Shown here: positions 1-11,121 of the stretch, piece after piece | Layout: every line of letters begins with the position of its first letter | Numbering within the stretch: position 1 is the first letter of the stretch | From: Actinomadura parmotrematis | GTDB taxonomy: Bacteria; Actinomycetota; Actinomycetes; Streptosporangiales; Streptosporangiaceae | NCBI RefSeq assembly: GCF_019458805.1 | Contig: NZ_JAIBOA010000030.1 | Span: 26,437 to 90,436, forward strand | Direction: 5' to 3' | DNA length: 64,000 bases | Position numbers and translations under genes: made by a program | The notes under the pieces: generated by a model | The model's input: only the letters and a program-made list of their open reading frames with translations | Database searches by the model: none | What the model was told of the DNA's origin: nothing

Positions 1-158
1 GCGAGTCGGCGACCGGGCCCTGCGAGCCGACGCCCGAGCGGCTGGAGGTCACCCCGCCCGACGAGCGCACGCGGCTCTCGGGGACCTGGTCGCAGGGCAT
101 GGTGTGCGCCCACGGGCGCATCAGGGTGACGCCGCTGGCGCCCGGCCGCGGCACCTGA
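1..158 (+). CDS. C-terminal end of an unidentified protein (5' truncated)
   Basis: The window opens inside an open frame that reads from base 3 to a TGA at 156-158, giving the last 51 residues of a protein that starts before the window. The tail carries two cysteines (in GPCEPTPER and MVCAHGRI) and a short proline/arginine-rich end. No family can be named from so little. It converges on the acyl-CoA dehydrogenase that ends at 185, with 26 bp between the two stops. The frame has the same codon bias as its neighbours, which is the main support for it being a real gene end. Confidence 0.5.
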   Translation, partial: ESATGPCEPTPERLEVTPPDERTRLSGTWSQGMVCAHGRIRVTPLAPGRGT

Positions 159-184
159 CGGGGCGGGGCCGGGCGGCGGCGGGC

Positions 185-1363
185 TCACACGAACGCGCCG
201 TGCCCGGTCACCGCGCGGCCGACGATCAGCGTGTTGATCTCGCGGGTGCCCTCGTAGGAGTAGAGCGCCTCGGCGTCGGCGACGAACCGGCCGATGCCGT
301 AGTCGAGCACGATCCCGTTGCCCGCCATGAGCTCGCGGGCCCAGCCGACGGCCTCGCGCATGCGGGTGGTGCAGTGGGCCTTGGCGAGCGCGGAGTGCTC
401 GTCGCGGTACTGGCCCGAGTCCTGGAGCTGGGCGAGGCGGACCACCATCCCGAGCGAGGAGGTGGCGTTGCCGAGGATCTTGACCAGCAGGTCCTGGACG
501 AGCTGGAACTCGGCGATCGGCCGCCCGAACTGCTCGCGCTGCACCGCGTACTCGCGGGCGATCTCGTAGGCGGCCAGCATCACCCCGACGGCCTGCCAGG
601 CCACGCCGCTGCGGGTCCGGCGGAGGATCCCGGCGGTGTCCTTGAACGAGCCGGCCGCGGCGAGCCGGTTCTCCTCGGGGACGCGGCAGTCGCTCAGCAC
701 GATGTCGGCGTTCTGCACGGTCCGCAGCGCGATCTTGTTCTCGATGCGGGTGGCGGCGAAGCCGGGGGTGCCCTTCTCCACCACGAAGCCCTTGACCTGG
801 CCGTCGTCCTCGTCGCGCGCCCAGACCACGATGTAGTCGGCGAACGTGCCGTTGCCGATCCAGCGCTTGGCGCCGTTCAGCACCCATGCGCCGCCGTCGC
901 GGCGGGCGGTCGTGCGGAGGCCGAGCGCGACGTCGGACCCGCCGTGCGGCTCGGTCAGCGCGAACGCGCCGATCTTGTCCATCCGGCCCATCTCCGGCAG
1001 CCAGCGCTCGCGCTGCTCGGGCGACCCGCAGGCGCCGATGCTGCCCATGGCGAGGCCGGTGTGCACGCCGAAGAACGTCGACATCGACGGGTCGCAGCGC
1101 GCCATCTCCAGCGCCAGGAAGCCGGTCAGCAGGCTGCTCGGCGTCTCGCCGCCGCACTCCTCGAACCCCAGGCCCGCCACGTTCAGCTCGCCGAACTTGG
1201 GGATGAGCGCGAAGGGGAACTCCGCCTTCGCCCAGTGCTCGTCGGCGAGGGGGGCGACCTCGGTGGACAGGAAGTCGCGCACCCTGCCGAGGATCTCCTG
1301 CTCGCGCGGAGCCAGCAGATCCTGCATGTGGTAAAGGTCACCGGGGATGGCATCTAGGGTCAT
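185..1363 (-). CDS. Acyl-CoA dehydrogenase, glutaryl-CoA dehydrogenase-like
   Basis: A 392-residue flavoenzyme that oxidises an acyl-CoA at the alpha-beta bond using FAD. The start ATG at 1361-1363 follows a strong ribosome site (AGGAGG). The frame stays open much further upstream, but that part is antisense to mutA and is not coding. Family marks are LTEPHGGSDV, the FAD loop around KRWIGNGTFADY, the arginine helix REQFGRPIAEFQ, and the catalytic glutamate in SYEGTREINTL (about Glu371). The overall pattern, including RTVQNADIVL and AGNGIVLDYGIGR, resembles glutaryl-CoA dehydrogenases and plant ACX4-type oxidases more than fatty-acyl enzymes. Glutaryl-CoA as substrate is inference. It is divergent from mutA, so the two units may share control of short-chain acyl-CoA breakdown. 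Confidence 0.9.
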   Translation of the reverse strand: MTLDAIPGDLYHMQDLLAPREQEILGRVRDFLSTEVAPLADEHWAKAEFPFALIPKFGELNVAGLGFEECGGETPSSLLTGFLALEMARCDPSMSTFFGVHTGLAMGSIGACGSPEQRERWLPEMGRMDKIGAFALTEPHGGSDVALGLRTTARRDGGAWVLNGAKRWIGNGTFADYIVVWARDEDDGQVKGFVVEKGTPGFAATRIENKIALRTVQNADIVLSDCRVPEENRLAAAGSFKDTAGILRRTRSGVAWQAVGVMLAAYEIAREYAVQREQFGRPIAEFQLVQDLLVKILGNATSSLGMVVRLAQLQDSGQYRDEHSALAKAHCTTRMREAVGWARELMAGNGIVLDYGIGRFVADAEALYSYEGTREINTLIVGRAVTGHGAFV

Positions 1364-1501
1364 GGCCTCCCTCCTGCCCCGCCGCCAACGCCCTAATCTG
1401 TCCAGGTCCGGGGCTGGATGGGGCGAGGGCCGGGGGCCGGCCGCGCCGAACGGGGGACCCGGTCGCCGGCGGCGGGTACGCGCTCGCTTACCATCCCTGG
1501 C

Positions 1502-3321
1502 ATGACGGTGCCGCCTGAGGAACTCGAACTGGCCGCCGCCTTCCCCCCGGCCGAGCGCGACCGGTGGCGGGAGATGGTGAAGGGGGTGCTGCGCAAGTCC
1601 GGCGCGGCGACCGAGGACACCCCCCTGGAGGAGATCGAGGGCCTGCTCGCGCGCCCCTCCTACGACGGCGTGCCGATCGCGGCGCTCTACACCGCCGGCG
1701 ACGGCGCGCCGGGCCGTCCCGGCCTCGCCCCCTACGTGCGCGAGGTGCGCCCGGACGCCGAGAGCCTCGCCGGCTGGGACGTCCGCCAGCGGCACGCCGC
1801 GCCCGACCCCGCCGCCGTCCGCGAGGCGGTCCTCGCCGACCTGGAGAACGGCGCCACCTCGGTGTGGCTCGTCCTCGGCGAGGCGGGCCTGCCCGTGGAC
1901 GGCCTCGCCGAGGCGCTCCGCGGCGTCCACCTGGACCTCGCGCCGGTCGTCCTCGACGCCGGCCGCCGCACCCCCGAGGCCGCCGAGGCGTTCCTCGCCC
2001 TCGCCGCCGAGTCCGGCAAGGCGGCCCGGGTGGCCGGCGGCCTCGGCGCCGACCCGCTCGGGCTGCGCGCCCGCACCGGCGACGTCCTGCCGGTGGAGGC
2101 CGCCGCCGAGCTCGCCGCGCGCTGCGCCCGCGACTTCCCGAGGCTGCGCGCCGTCACCGTGGACGGCACCGTCCACCACGACGCGGGCGGCTCGGACGCC
2201 GACGAGCTGGCGGGCGCCGTCGCCGCCGGCGTCGCCTACCTGCGCGCCCTCACCGACGCCGGCCTGAACGTCGACGAGGCGTTCGGGCAGATCGAGTTCC
2301 GGCTCGCGGTGAACGCCGACCAGTTCCTGTCGATCGCCAAGCTGCGCGCCGCCCGCCGCCTCTGGGCGCGCGTCGCCGAGGCCAGCGGCGCCGCCGACGG
2401 GACCGCGGCGCGCGTCCACGCCGTCACCTCCTCGGCGATGATGACCCGCCGCGACCCGTGGGTGAACATGCTGCGCACCACCGTCGCGGCGTTCGCCGCC
2501 GGGGTCGGCGGCGCCGACGCCGTCACCGTGCAGCCCTTCGACGCCCGCCTCGGGCTGCCCGACGCCTTCTCCCGCCGCATCGCCCGCAACACCCAGACGC
2601 TGCTGCTGGAGGAGTCCAGCCTGTCGCGCGTCGCCGACCCGGCGGGCGGCTCCTGGTACGTCGAGAAGATCACCGAGGAGCTGGCGCGGGCCGCCTGGGA
2701 CCGCTTCACCGAGATCGAACGGGCCGGCGGGTTCGCCGCCGCCCTGGACTCCGGCCTCATCGCCGAACGGCTCGCCGCGACCTGGGAGCGGCGCCGCAAG
2801 GACATCGCGCGCCGCAAGGCCCCTCTCACGGGAGTCAGCGAGTTCCCGAACCTGGCCGAGAAGCTGCCCGAGCGCGCCCCGGCGCCGCCCGCCCCGTCCG
2901 GCGGCCTGCCCGCCGTGCACTACGCGCAGGACTTCGAGGCGCTGCGCGACCGCAGCGACGCGCACGAGGCCGCGACCGGCGCGCGTCCCGCGGTCTACCT
3001 GGCGACGCTCGGGCCGATCGCCGTCCACACCGCGCGCGCCTCCTTCGCCGCCAACCTGTTCCAGGCGGGCGGCATCGCCACCGTCAGCGGCCCGCCCGAG
3101 GACTTCGCCGCCTCCGGCGCCGCCGTCGCCGTCCTCTGCTCCAGCGACACGCTGTACGCCGAGCACGCCGCGGACGCCGCCGCCACGCTGAAGGGCGCCG
3201 GAGCGGTGAAGGTGTGGCTGGCGGGTAAGGGCTCCTACGACGGGGTGGACGACCGGGTCCACGCGGGCTGCGACGCCGTCGCCGTCCTCGAGGCCACGCT
3301 GCAGGATCTGGGAGTGAGCTG

Positions 3322-3322
<1 letters not shown>
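1502..3322 (+). CDS. mutA: Methylmalonyl-CoA mutase, small (beta) subunit
   Basis: A 606-residue small subunit of the heterodimeric mutase that interconverts (R)-methylmalonyl-CoA and succinyl-CoA. It has the TIM-barrel pattern of the family (RLAVNADQFLSIAKLRAARR, RTTVAAFAAGVGGADAVTV, DPAGGSWYVE), but its C-terminal flavodoxin-like domain lacks the cobalamin-binding DxHxxG. That is expected for the non-catalytic subunit. The ATG at 1502 has no clear ribosome site, while a TACCAT hexamer lies 6 nt upstream (1490-1495), so a leaderless transcript is possible. A longer in-frame start at 1418 is not supported. The stop overlaps the mutB start (TGATG), indicating translational coupling. Confidence 0.95.
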
Positions 3323-5535
<2,213 letters not shown>

Positions 5536-5539
5536 CCTG

Positions 5540-6514
5540 GTGAGGGAGCTCGGCGACTACGTCAAGGGCGTCCGGGCGGGCTCGCGGGCCTGGACCGCGC
5601 GCGCGATCACGCTCGTGGAGTCCGCCCGGCCCGACCACCGCGAGCTCGCGCAGCGGCTGCTCGCCGAGCTCGCCCCGCACGCCGGGGACGCGCGGCGCGT
5701 CGGGATCACCGGCGTGCCCGGCGTCGGCAAGTCCACCTTCATCGACGCCCTCGGCACGAGCCTCACCGGCGCCGGGCACAAGGTCGCGGTCCTCGCGGTG
5801 GACCCGTCCTCCACCCGCACCGGCGGCAGCATCCTCGGCGACAAGACGCGGATGCGGCGGCTGTCGGTCGACCCGGACGCCTTCATCCGCCCGTCGCCGA
5901 CCGCCGGGACGCTCGGCGGCGTCGCCCGCGCCACCCGCGAGGCGATGGTCGTCATGGAGGCCGCCGGCTACGACGTCGTCCTGGTGGAGACCGTCGGCGT
6001 CGGGCAGTCGGAGACGACCGTCGCCGAGATGGTCGACTCCTTCCTGTTCCTCACCCTGGCCCGCACCGGCGACCAGCTCCAGGGCATCAAGAAGGGCGTC
6101 CTGGAACTCGCCGACGTCATCGCCGTCAACAAGGCCGACGGGCCGCACAAGCGCGACGCCGAGAAGGCCGCCCGCGAGCTCGCGGGCGCGCTGCGGCTGC
6201 TGCGCAGCGCCGAGCGCGAGCACGACGTCCCCGTGCTGACGTGCAGCGCCCGCGACGGCGACGGGCTGGACGAGGTCTGGCGCAAGCTCACCGACCACCA
6301 GGACCGGATGCGCGCCTCCGGCGAGCTGGAGCGCCGCCGCCGCGCCCAGCAGGTCCGCTGGACGTGGGCGATGGTGCGCGACCGCCTGCTCGCCGAGCTG
6401 CACGCCGACCCGGCCGTCCGCGCGCTCGCCCCGGAGCTGGAGGCGCGGGTCGCCGACGGGACGCTGCCGCCCGCGCTCGCCGCGCAGCGCATCCTGGACG
6501 CCTTCTCCCGCTGA
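5540..6514 (+). CDS. meaB: Methylmalonyl-CoA mutase-associated GTPase MeaB
   Basis: A 324-residue G3E-type P-loop GTPase that chaperones cofactor loading and protects the mutase from inactivation. Visible motifs are the P-loop GVPGVGKSTFIDALG (about residues 56-70), the DPSSTRTGGSILGDKTRM switch block, VETVGVGQSE and the specificity motif NKAD. The C-terminal dimerisation arm (about residues 265-324) is present. Translation starts at GTG 5540, 4 bp after the mutB stop, with no separate promoter space. Gene order mutA-mutB-meaB is the classic actinobacterial arrangement and supports the assignment over the historic ArgK/LAO-kinase label. Confidence 0.96.
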   Translation: MRELGDYVKGVRAGSRAWTARAITLVESARPDHRELAQRLLAELAPHAGDARRVGITGVPGVGKSTFIDALGTSLTGAGHKVAVLAVDPSSTRTGGSILGDKTRMRRLSVDPDAFIRPSPTAGTLGGVARATREAMVVMEAAGYDVVLVETVGVGQSETTVAEMVDSFLFLTLARTGDQLQGIKKGVLELADVIAVNKADGPHKRDAEKAARELAGALRLLRSAEREHDVPVLTCSARDGDGLDEVWRKLTDHQDRMRASGELERRRRAQQVRWTWAMVRDRLLAELHADPAVRALAPELEARVADGTLPPALAAQRILDAFSR

Positions 6515-6576
6515 TTACCCGCGGTGATTGCCCGGGGACCGGGTCGCGCGCCGCCGGGATCCGGTAAAAAAGTCTG

Positions 6577-7551
6577 ATGGACGTCATCGAGCTCGGTGAT
6601 CCGACGGACGCGCAGATCCGCCAGTGGCACGCCGTCCTCACCGCGGTCCACGCCGCCGACCCCGCCGGCGAGCCCGCCCCCGAGCCGGAGCACACGACGG
6701 CCCGCCTGCTCGGCGCCGAGCAGGGCTCGCGGCAGCGGCTCTGGACGGCCGTGCGCGACGGCGAGACCGTCGCCGTCGCGGCGCTCCGGCTGCCCGGCGA
6801 GCCCGGCGCGGCCCGGCCCGGCGAGATCGACATCCAGGTCCGTCCCGGGCACCGCCGCGCCGGCGTCGGCCGCGCCCTGCTCACCGTCGCCGCCGCCGCG
6901 CTGCGCGCCGACGGGCGGGCCTCGGTGATCGCGCAGGTCCTGGCGGGCACCCCCGCCGTCCCGTTCCTGGAGGCGCACGGCTTCGCCTGCGTCCTGGTGC
7001 TCCAGGGCCTCGTCCTCGATCTGGACGCGCTGCCCGCCGGGCGCGTCGGCGCGCTCGTCGCCGCCGGGCCGCCCGGCTACGAGCTGATCCGCTGGCGCGG
7101 CGTCGTCCCCGACGAGCACGCCGCCGACCTCGCCCGCGCCAAGGAGGCCATGGCCGACCTCGCCGAGTACGAGGGCGCCCCCTGGGACGCCGGCCGGGTC
7201 CGCGAGATGGGCGAGCTGGTCGCCAAGCGCGGCGACGCCCTGTACACCGTCGCCGCCGTCCGCGACGGTGTCATCGCGGGCTTCACCGAGGTCGTCACCT
7301 CCGCCGACCAGCCGGGCCGCGCCGCCCAGTACGACACCGCCGTCGTCCCCGAGCACCGCGGCCGCCGCCTCGGCATCTGGGTGAAGGCCGCGATGCTGGA
7401 GTGGCTGGCCGCCGAGCGCCCCGAGGTCCGCGAGATCGAGACCGACAACGCCGGCGACAACGTCCACATGCTCGCGGTGAACACCGAGCTGGGCTTCCGC
7501 CGCCAGCGCGAGTCCCGCGAGTACCAGGCCCTGGCCGCCGACCTGCCCTGA
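6577..7551 (+). CDS. Tandem-domain GNAT N-acetyltransferase
   Basis: A 324-residue protein with two GNAT folds. The N-terminal copy has the acetyl-CoA loop in VRPGHRRAGVGRALL (about residues 88-102). The C-terminal copy has VVPEHRGRRLGIWVKAAML (about residues 257-275), followed by the typical terminal strand NTELGFRRQRESREYQ. This two-copy architecture resembles mycothiol synthase, but MshD-specific features are not evident, and such proteins are common orphan acetyltransferases in actinomycetes. The substrate is unknown. It starts 62 bp after meaB and converges on a TetR gene with 16 bp between the stops. The ribosome site before ATG 6577 is weak. Confidence 0.85.
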   Translation: MDVIELGDPTDAQIRQWHAVLTAVHAADPAGEPAPEPEHTTARLLGAEQGSRQRLWTAVRDGETVAVAALRLPGEPGAARPGEIDIQVRPGHRRAGVGRALLTVAAAALRADGRASVIAQVLAGTPAVPFLEAHGFACVLVLQGLVLDLDALPAGRVGALVAAGPPGYELIRWRGVVPDEHAADLARAKEAMADLAEYEGAPWDAGRVREMGELVAKRGDALYTVAAVRDGVIAGFTEVVTSADQPGRAAQYDTAVVPEHRGRRLGIWVKAAMLEWLAAERPEVREIETDNAGDNVHMLAVNTELGFRRQRESREYQALAADLP

Positions 7552-7567
7552 CCCATCCGGGCGCCGG

Positions 7568-8290
7568 TCAGGCCCCCGCCTGGAGGCGGAGACCCGCCAG
7601 CGTCAGGTCCAGCGCGGCGATGAACTGCTCCCTGTCGTCGTGGCCGTCGACCTCCCCGGCGATCTGGCGCATGAAGGGGAACTCGTCGGGGTCCAGCGTC
7701 CGCCACATGTCGGTGTAGCGCCTGAGGAACGCGTCGCGGTCCGTGGCGCCCTCCAGCACCTCGGGGGGAGGCTCCTCCCCGAGGTCGACGGCGTTGCCGA
7801 CCACCAGGCTCACGATCCCCGACCCGGCGTGGAAGCGCTGCCGGGGGGTGAGGTCGAGCCGCAGCGTCTGCTGCCCGATCTTCTCGTAGATGCGGAGCGA
7901 GTTGTTCGGGGAGCCGACGTTCAGCATGAACGGTCCCCCCAGCCACGGCCGGTCGACGATCGCGTCGAACAGCGTCACGGCCATCCAGCGCAGGTCGTCG
8001 ATCGGGTCGGCGGTGTCGGCCCGCTCCTCGAAGGCGGTGAGCACGCCGCCGAGCACGTGGTCGACGGCGCGGTCGACGAGGTCCTCCTTGCCGGAGACGT
8101 ACCAGTAGATGCTGCCGACGCCGGTGCCGAGGCGGGCCGCCAGGGCCCGGATCGTCAGCGCCGACGCGCCCGCCTCGTCGAGCAGCGCCACGGCGCCCGA
8201 CAGGACGGCCTCCATGGAGTGCGAGGCGCGCCGCCGTCCCCGGGGCGGGCGCTCGGCGGGTCGTGGTCGCGGGCTCGTCATGGTGTCCAT
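7568..8290 (-). CDS. TetR-family repressor of the adjacent MFS pump
   Basis: A 240-residue TetR regulator. The N-terminal helix-turn-helix is visible as TIRALAARLGTGVGSIYWYV (about residues 46-65), with the TetR-typical lysine-glutamate turn SGKEDLVDRAV just after it. The C-terminal half matches the tetracyclin-repressor-like ligand domain in layout. It is divergent from the MFS transporter at 8376, with 85 bp between the starts holding three copies of a GAAC/GTTC operator (8293-8342). The simplest reading is a drug-responsive repressor of that pump and of itself. Two start codons are close together (MDTMTSP); the exact one is uncertain. Confidence 0.9.
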   Translation of the reverse strand: MDTMTSPRPRPAERPPRGRRRASHSMEAVLSGAVALLDEAGASALTIRALAARLGTGVGSIYWYVSGKEDLVDRAVDHVLGGVLTAFEERADTADPIDDLRWMAVTLFDAIVDRPWLGGPFMLNVGSPNNSLRIYEKIGQQTLRLDLTPRQRFHAGSGIVSLVVGNAVDLGEEPPPEVLEGATDRDAFLRRYTDMWRTLDPDEFPFMRQIAGEVDGHDDREQFIAALDLTLAGLRLQAGA

Positions 8291-8292
8291 CC

Positions 8293-8342
8293 AACCATGT
8301 TTGCCACATCATCGAACATGGTTCTATGATGGAACACGGTTC
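8293..8342. promoter_or_regulatory. Triple TetR-type operator between divergent tetR and MFS genes
   Basis: Two copies of an 11-bp pseudo-palindrome, GAACATGGTTC (8314-8324) and GAACACGGTTC (8332-8342), lie 18 bp apart centre to centre. A degenerate third copy (AACCATGTT, 8293-8301) lies 22 bp further upstream; with the first copy it also forms the CCATGTT/AACATGG inverted repeat 8295-8321. The array fills the gap between the two divergent starts, so binding would cover both promoters. Regulator assignment is inferred from position. Confidence 0.75.
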
Positions 8343-8375
8343 GATAATCGTTGACGCCCCGAGAGGAGGCCGACC

Positions 8376-9839
8376 ATGACCACCACCGCCGATGCGGCCG
8401 CGGCCCCGACGGCCCGCACCTATCCGTCCCTCCGCGCGGCCTGGATCCCCCTGACCGCGCTCTGCCTCGCCTTCTTCGTCGAGATGGTCGACAACACCCT
8501 GCTCTCGATCGCGCTGCCCACGATCGGCCGCGACCTGGGCAGCGGCACGACCGCTCTGCAGTGGGTCACCGGCGCCTACTCCCTGACGTTCGGCGGCCTG
8601 CTGCTCACGGCCGGATCGCTGGCCGACCGCCTGGGGCGCCGCCGCGTGCTGCTCGTCGGCCTCGCGGTGTTCGGCCTGCTGAGCCTGTGCGTGGTCGCCG
8701 TCGACTCGGCGGGCGAGCTCATCGCCCTGCGGGCCGGTCTCGGCATCGCCGCCGCGGCGATGGCGCCCATCACCAACTCGCTGGTCTTCCGCCTGTTCGG
8801 CGACCAGGCGCTGCGCATGCGCGCGATGACCCTGATGATCATCGTCGGCATGTCGGGCTTCGTCCTCGGCCCGCTGCTGGGCGGCACCGCCCTGGCCCAC
8901 GTGCGGTGGGAGTGGCTCCTGGTCGTCAACGCCCCGATCGCCCTGGTCGCGGCCGTCGGCGTCCGGCTCGGCGTCGCGGCCGACCGGCCCGAGGACCTGA
9001 CCCGCGACCGCCTGGACCTGCCCGGCGCCGTCCTCAGCGTCCTCGCCATCGGCCTCGCCTGCTACTCGCTGACCAGCGGCGTCGAGCACGGCTGGCTGTC
9101 CGCCGCCACGATCGCCTCGATCGCCGGCGCCGTGGCCGCGGCCGCCGCCTTCGTGTGGCACGAGCGCCGCAGCGCCGCGCCCATGCTGGACCTCGGCCTG
9201 TTCTCCAACGGCACCGTGCGCGGCGCCGCCGTCGCGCAGATCGGGACGGCCATCGCGATGGCCGGCGTGATGTTCGGGCTGATCCTGCACTTCCAGTACG
9301 CCTACGGCTGGAGCCCCGTGCGGGCCGGCCTGGCGAACCTGCCGCTCATCGCGACCATGATCGCCGCGACCCCGCTGTCGGAGTGGCTGGCCAAGCGGTT
9401 CGGCCACCGCGTCGCCTGCCTGGTCGGCGCGGCCTGCCTGGCCGCGGCCCTGGCCGGCCTCGCCTGGGGCGTCGACCACGGCTACGCCGCCATCGCGGCC
9501 TGCATGGTCGTGATGACCATCGGGCTGCGCACCGTCATGACGATCTGCGCCATCGCCCTGGTCGACGCGATGCCGGCCAACCGCACCTCGATCGGCACCG
9601 CGCTGAACGACACCGCCCAGGAGGTCGGGACCAGCGTCGGCACCGCCGTCATCGGCACGATGATCGCGGCGCTGGTCACCACGCGGCTGCCCGCGGGCGT
9701 CTGGAGCAGCGACCTCGTGGCGTCGTTCTTCCACGGCGAGCGGATCGCCTACGCCGTGCTGGCGGTGGTCGTCGGCCTGGTCGCCGCGGGCGGCGCGCTC
9801 ACCCTCACCGACTCCCGCTCCACCGAAGAGCACCCGTAG
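8376..9839 (+). CDS. MFS efflux transporter, DHA2 (EmrB/QacA) type
   Basis: A 487-residue integral membrane protein with the length and helix count of 14-helix drug:H+ antiporters. Family marks are the first-helix motif FFVEMVDNTLLSIALPTIG (motif D1 with the membrane Asp), motif A GSLADRLGRRRVLLVGL in loop 2-3, and motif C-like VGMSGFVLGPLLGG in helix 5. A strong ribosome site (GAGAGGAGG) precedes ATG 8376. Divergent from the TetR repressor and behind its operator, so expression is probably induced by a toxic small molecule. The substrate cannot be told from sequence. A 14-bp-stem hairpin at 9893-9924 likely ends the transcript. Confidence 0.9.
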   Translation: MTTTADAAAAPTARTYPSLRAAWIPLTALCLAFFVEMVDNTLLSIALPTIGRDLGSGTTALQWVTGAYSLTFGGLLLTAGSLADRLGRRRVLLVGLAVFGLLSLCVVAVDSAGELIALRAGLGIAAAAMAPITNSLVFRLFGDQALRMRAMTLMIIVGMSGFVLGPLLGGTALAHVRWEWLLVVNAPIALVAAVGVRLGVAADRPEDLTRDRLDLPGAVLSVLAIGLACYSLTSGVEHGWLSAATIASIAGAVAAAAAFVWHERRSAAPMLDLGLFSNGTVRGAAVAQIGTAIAMAGVMFGLILHFQYAYGWSPVRAGLANLPLIATMIAATPLSEWLAKRFGHRVACLVGAACLAAALAGLAWGVDHGYAAIAACMVVMTIGLRTVMTICAIALVDAMPANRTSIGTALNDTAQEVGTSVGTAVIGTMIAALVTTRLPAGVWSSDLVASFFHGERIAYAVLAVVVGLVAAGGALTLTDSRSTEEHP

Positions 9840-9892
9840 CCGGCCGCCCGGCACGCCTCGTCTCCGACGAACAAGGGAAGCCATGCGTTACA

Positions 9893-9924
9893 ACGGCCGC
9901 TCGCGCCCACGCGCGAGCGGCCGT
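9893..9924 (+). terminator. Hairpin terminator after the MFS gene
   Basis: A perfect 14-bp stem (left arm ACGGCCGCTCGCGC, 9893-9906) closes on a 4-base loop and lies 54 bp after the MFS stop. No U-tract follows, which is usual in high-GC actinomycetes. An ATG at 9883 opens a frame through this hairpin into the next gene, but the hairpin argues that the stretch is untranslated. Confidence 0.7.
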
Positions 9925-10020
9925 CCTCGCACCCGCCGCACCCCGCGCCGGACCATCGAGCAGGCTCACAACCGGGACAAAAGCCCCGAATCTGATCCCG
10001 CGAGCTCTATCTACGGGGAG

Positions 10021-10029
10021 TTATCCACA
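10021..10029 (+). other. Isolated perfect DnaA box
   Basis: TTATCCACA, an exact match to the consensus DnaA box, sits alone in the 286-bp gap between the MFS gene and the hypothetical gene at 10126. There is no cluster of boxes and no dnaA/dnaN nearby, so this is not oriC. It could be a titration or regulatory site or a chance match. Confidence 0.4.
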
Positions 10030-10125
10030 GAACGCCGTTCGTGTTCTCCTCATGTGCGCCGCCCGCCACCCTGGAAGCACGCCCTTCGAGTCCCGCCCGG
10101 GGACTCGGGGCGCCAGGAGGCGCAC

Positions 10126-11121
10126 ATGTCCCGACGGCTCAAGATCCGCATCCCCGGTTCGGCGTCCAGCCGTTTCCTCGTCACGTCCGAGCATCCGCCG
10201 CCCACCGTCGCGGCCCTTCGCACGGCTCTCACCCGAACGCCGCCCGATCACGAGCACCGCCACCGGCACCCACCCGCCGAAGGCCGCCCCGGACTCGACA
10301 CCCGCACGCTCGACACCCCCACGCCCGCAACCCGCCCGTCCGACGCTCACGCGCGCACTGCCGCGGGGCTGCTCGGCTCACCGCTCCTCACCCTCGACGC
10401 GCGAAGCACTCCCACACCCTGGTCGGCGCGGCTCCGCACCATCGCGGGGCTCGAGCCCGGCGATCTCGACGAGATCACGCGCGCTTCCCACCATGTGGTC
10501 CTGACCGGCCTCTCCGCTCCGGCGAACTGGCCTCTGCACCCCCAGTCCACCCGCTTCGCCGCCCGCACCCTGGCGTCCCTGACGGGCGGACGCGTCATCG
10601 ACATGGACGCCGGCCATCTGCTGCCCCGAGGCCATGAACCTCCGCCTCGCCCTGGCCGCTTCGTGCTCGGGGAGCACTGGGTGCAGATCTACATCACCCC
10701 TGGAGCCGGCCCGCACCTGCGCGCCGACACCTACGGCCTGCACCGCTTCGGTCTGCCCGAGCTCGCAGTGCGCGGACTCTCCTACGGCACGATGCACACC
10801 GGTGCGGCCGTGCTGCGGTCCCTGGCCCAGGCGCTGTTCACCGAGCAGTGCGAACGGGGGGCGGAGGACGGCCCGGGCGAGTGGTTCCTCTCGGATGCAC
10901 GAGACCTGGCGGGCGACGACGTCCTGCGCTTCTGGGGGATGGAACCCGCCGGCCTGGGCGGCGTCGCCGTGCACCTGGCCTGGACCCGGCCCACCTGTCC
11001 GGTCTGCGTGTCCTGCGCGGGCGCCTTGGAGGTGTGCTCCCCACTAGGACACGCCCTGGCCGCCTGGTGGTCCAAAGTGGAAAGGGCACTACCCGTAGTA
11101 AGACCACCCACCTTCCCTTGA
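10126..11121 (+). CDS. Hypothetical protein, orphan
   Basis: A 331-residue soluble protein that I do not recognise. The ATG at 10126 is chosen over the upstream in-frame ATG at 9883 because AGGAGG lies 5 bp before it and a terminator hairpin lies inside the longer frame. The N-terminal 80 residues are proline/arginine/threonine-rich and probably disordered. The rest (from about residue 85) looks globular, with ASHHVVLTGLSAP, TGGRVIDMDAGHLLPR and a repeated GLHRFGLPELAVRGL-like core. The C-terminal part has a CPVCVSC cluster that could bind metal. Codon choice is less G/C-biased than in neighbouring genes, and low-complexity DNA follows it, so recent transfer or relaxed selection is possible. 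Confidence 0.6.
   Translation: MSRRLKIRIPGSASSRFLVTSEHPPPTVAALRTALTRTPPDHEHRHRHPPAEGRPGLDTRTLDTPTPATRPSDAHARTAAGLLGSPLLTLDARSTPTPWSARLRTIAGLEPGDLDEITRASHHVVLTGLSAPANWPLHPQSTRFAARTLASLTGGRVIDMDAGHLLPRGHEPPPRPGRFVLGEHWVQIYITPGAGPHLRADTYGLHRFGLPELAVRGLSYGTMHTGAAVLRSLAQALFTEQCERGAEDGPGEWFLSDARDLAGDDVLRFWGMEPAGLGGVAVHLAWTRPTCPVCVSCAGALEVCSPLGHALAAWWSKVERALPVVRPPTFP

Noticed and set aside
185..3262. Very long minus-strand frame continuing upstream of the acyl-CoA dehydrogenase
   Set aside because: The extension is antisense to mutA, Gly/Arg/Ala-rich, and the dehydrogenase has its own start with AGGAGG at 1363. Long antisense frames are a by-product of high GC here.
10021..10029. DnaA box as chromosomal origin
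   Set aside because: Only one box, no AT-rich unwinding region, and no dnaA, dnaN or parAB nearby.
9883..10125. N-terminal extension of the hypothetical gene at 10126
   Set aside because: It runs through a perfect 14-bp hairpin that terminates the MFS gene, and AGGAGG directly precedes the internal ATG.
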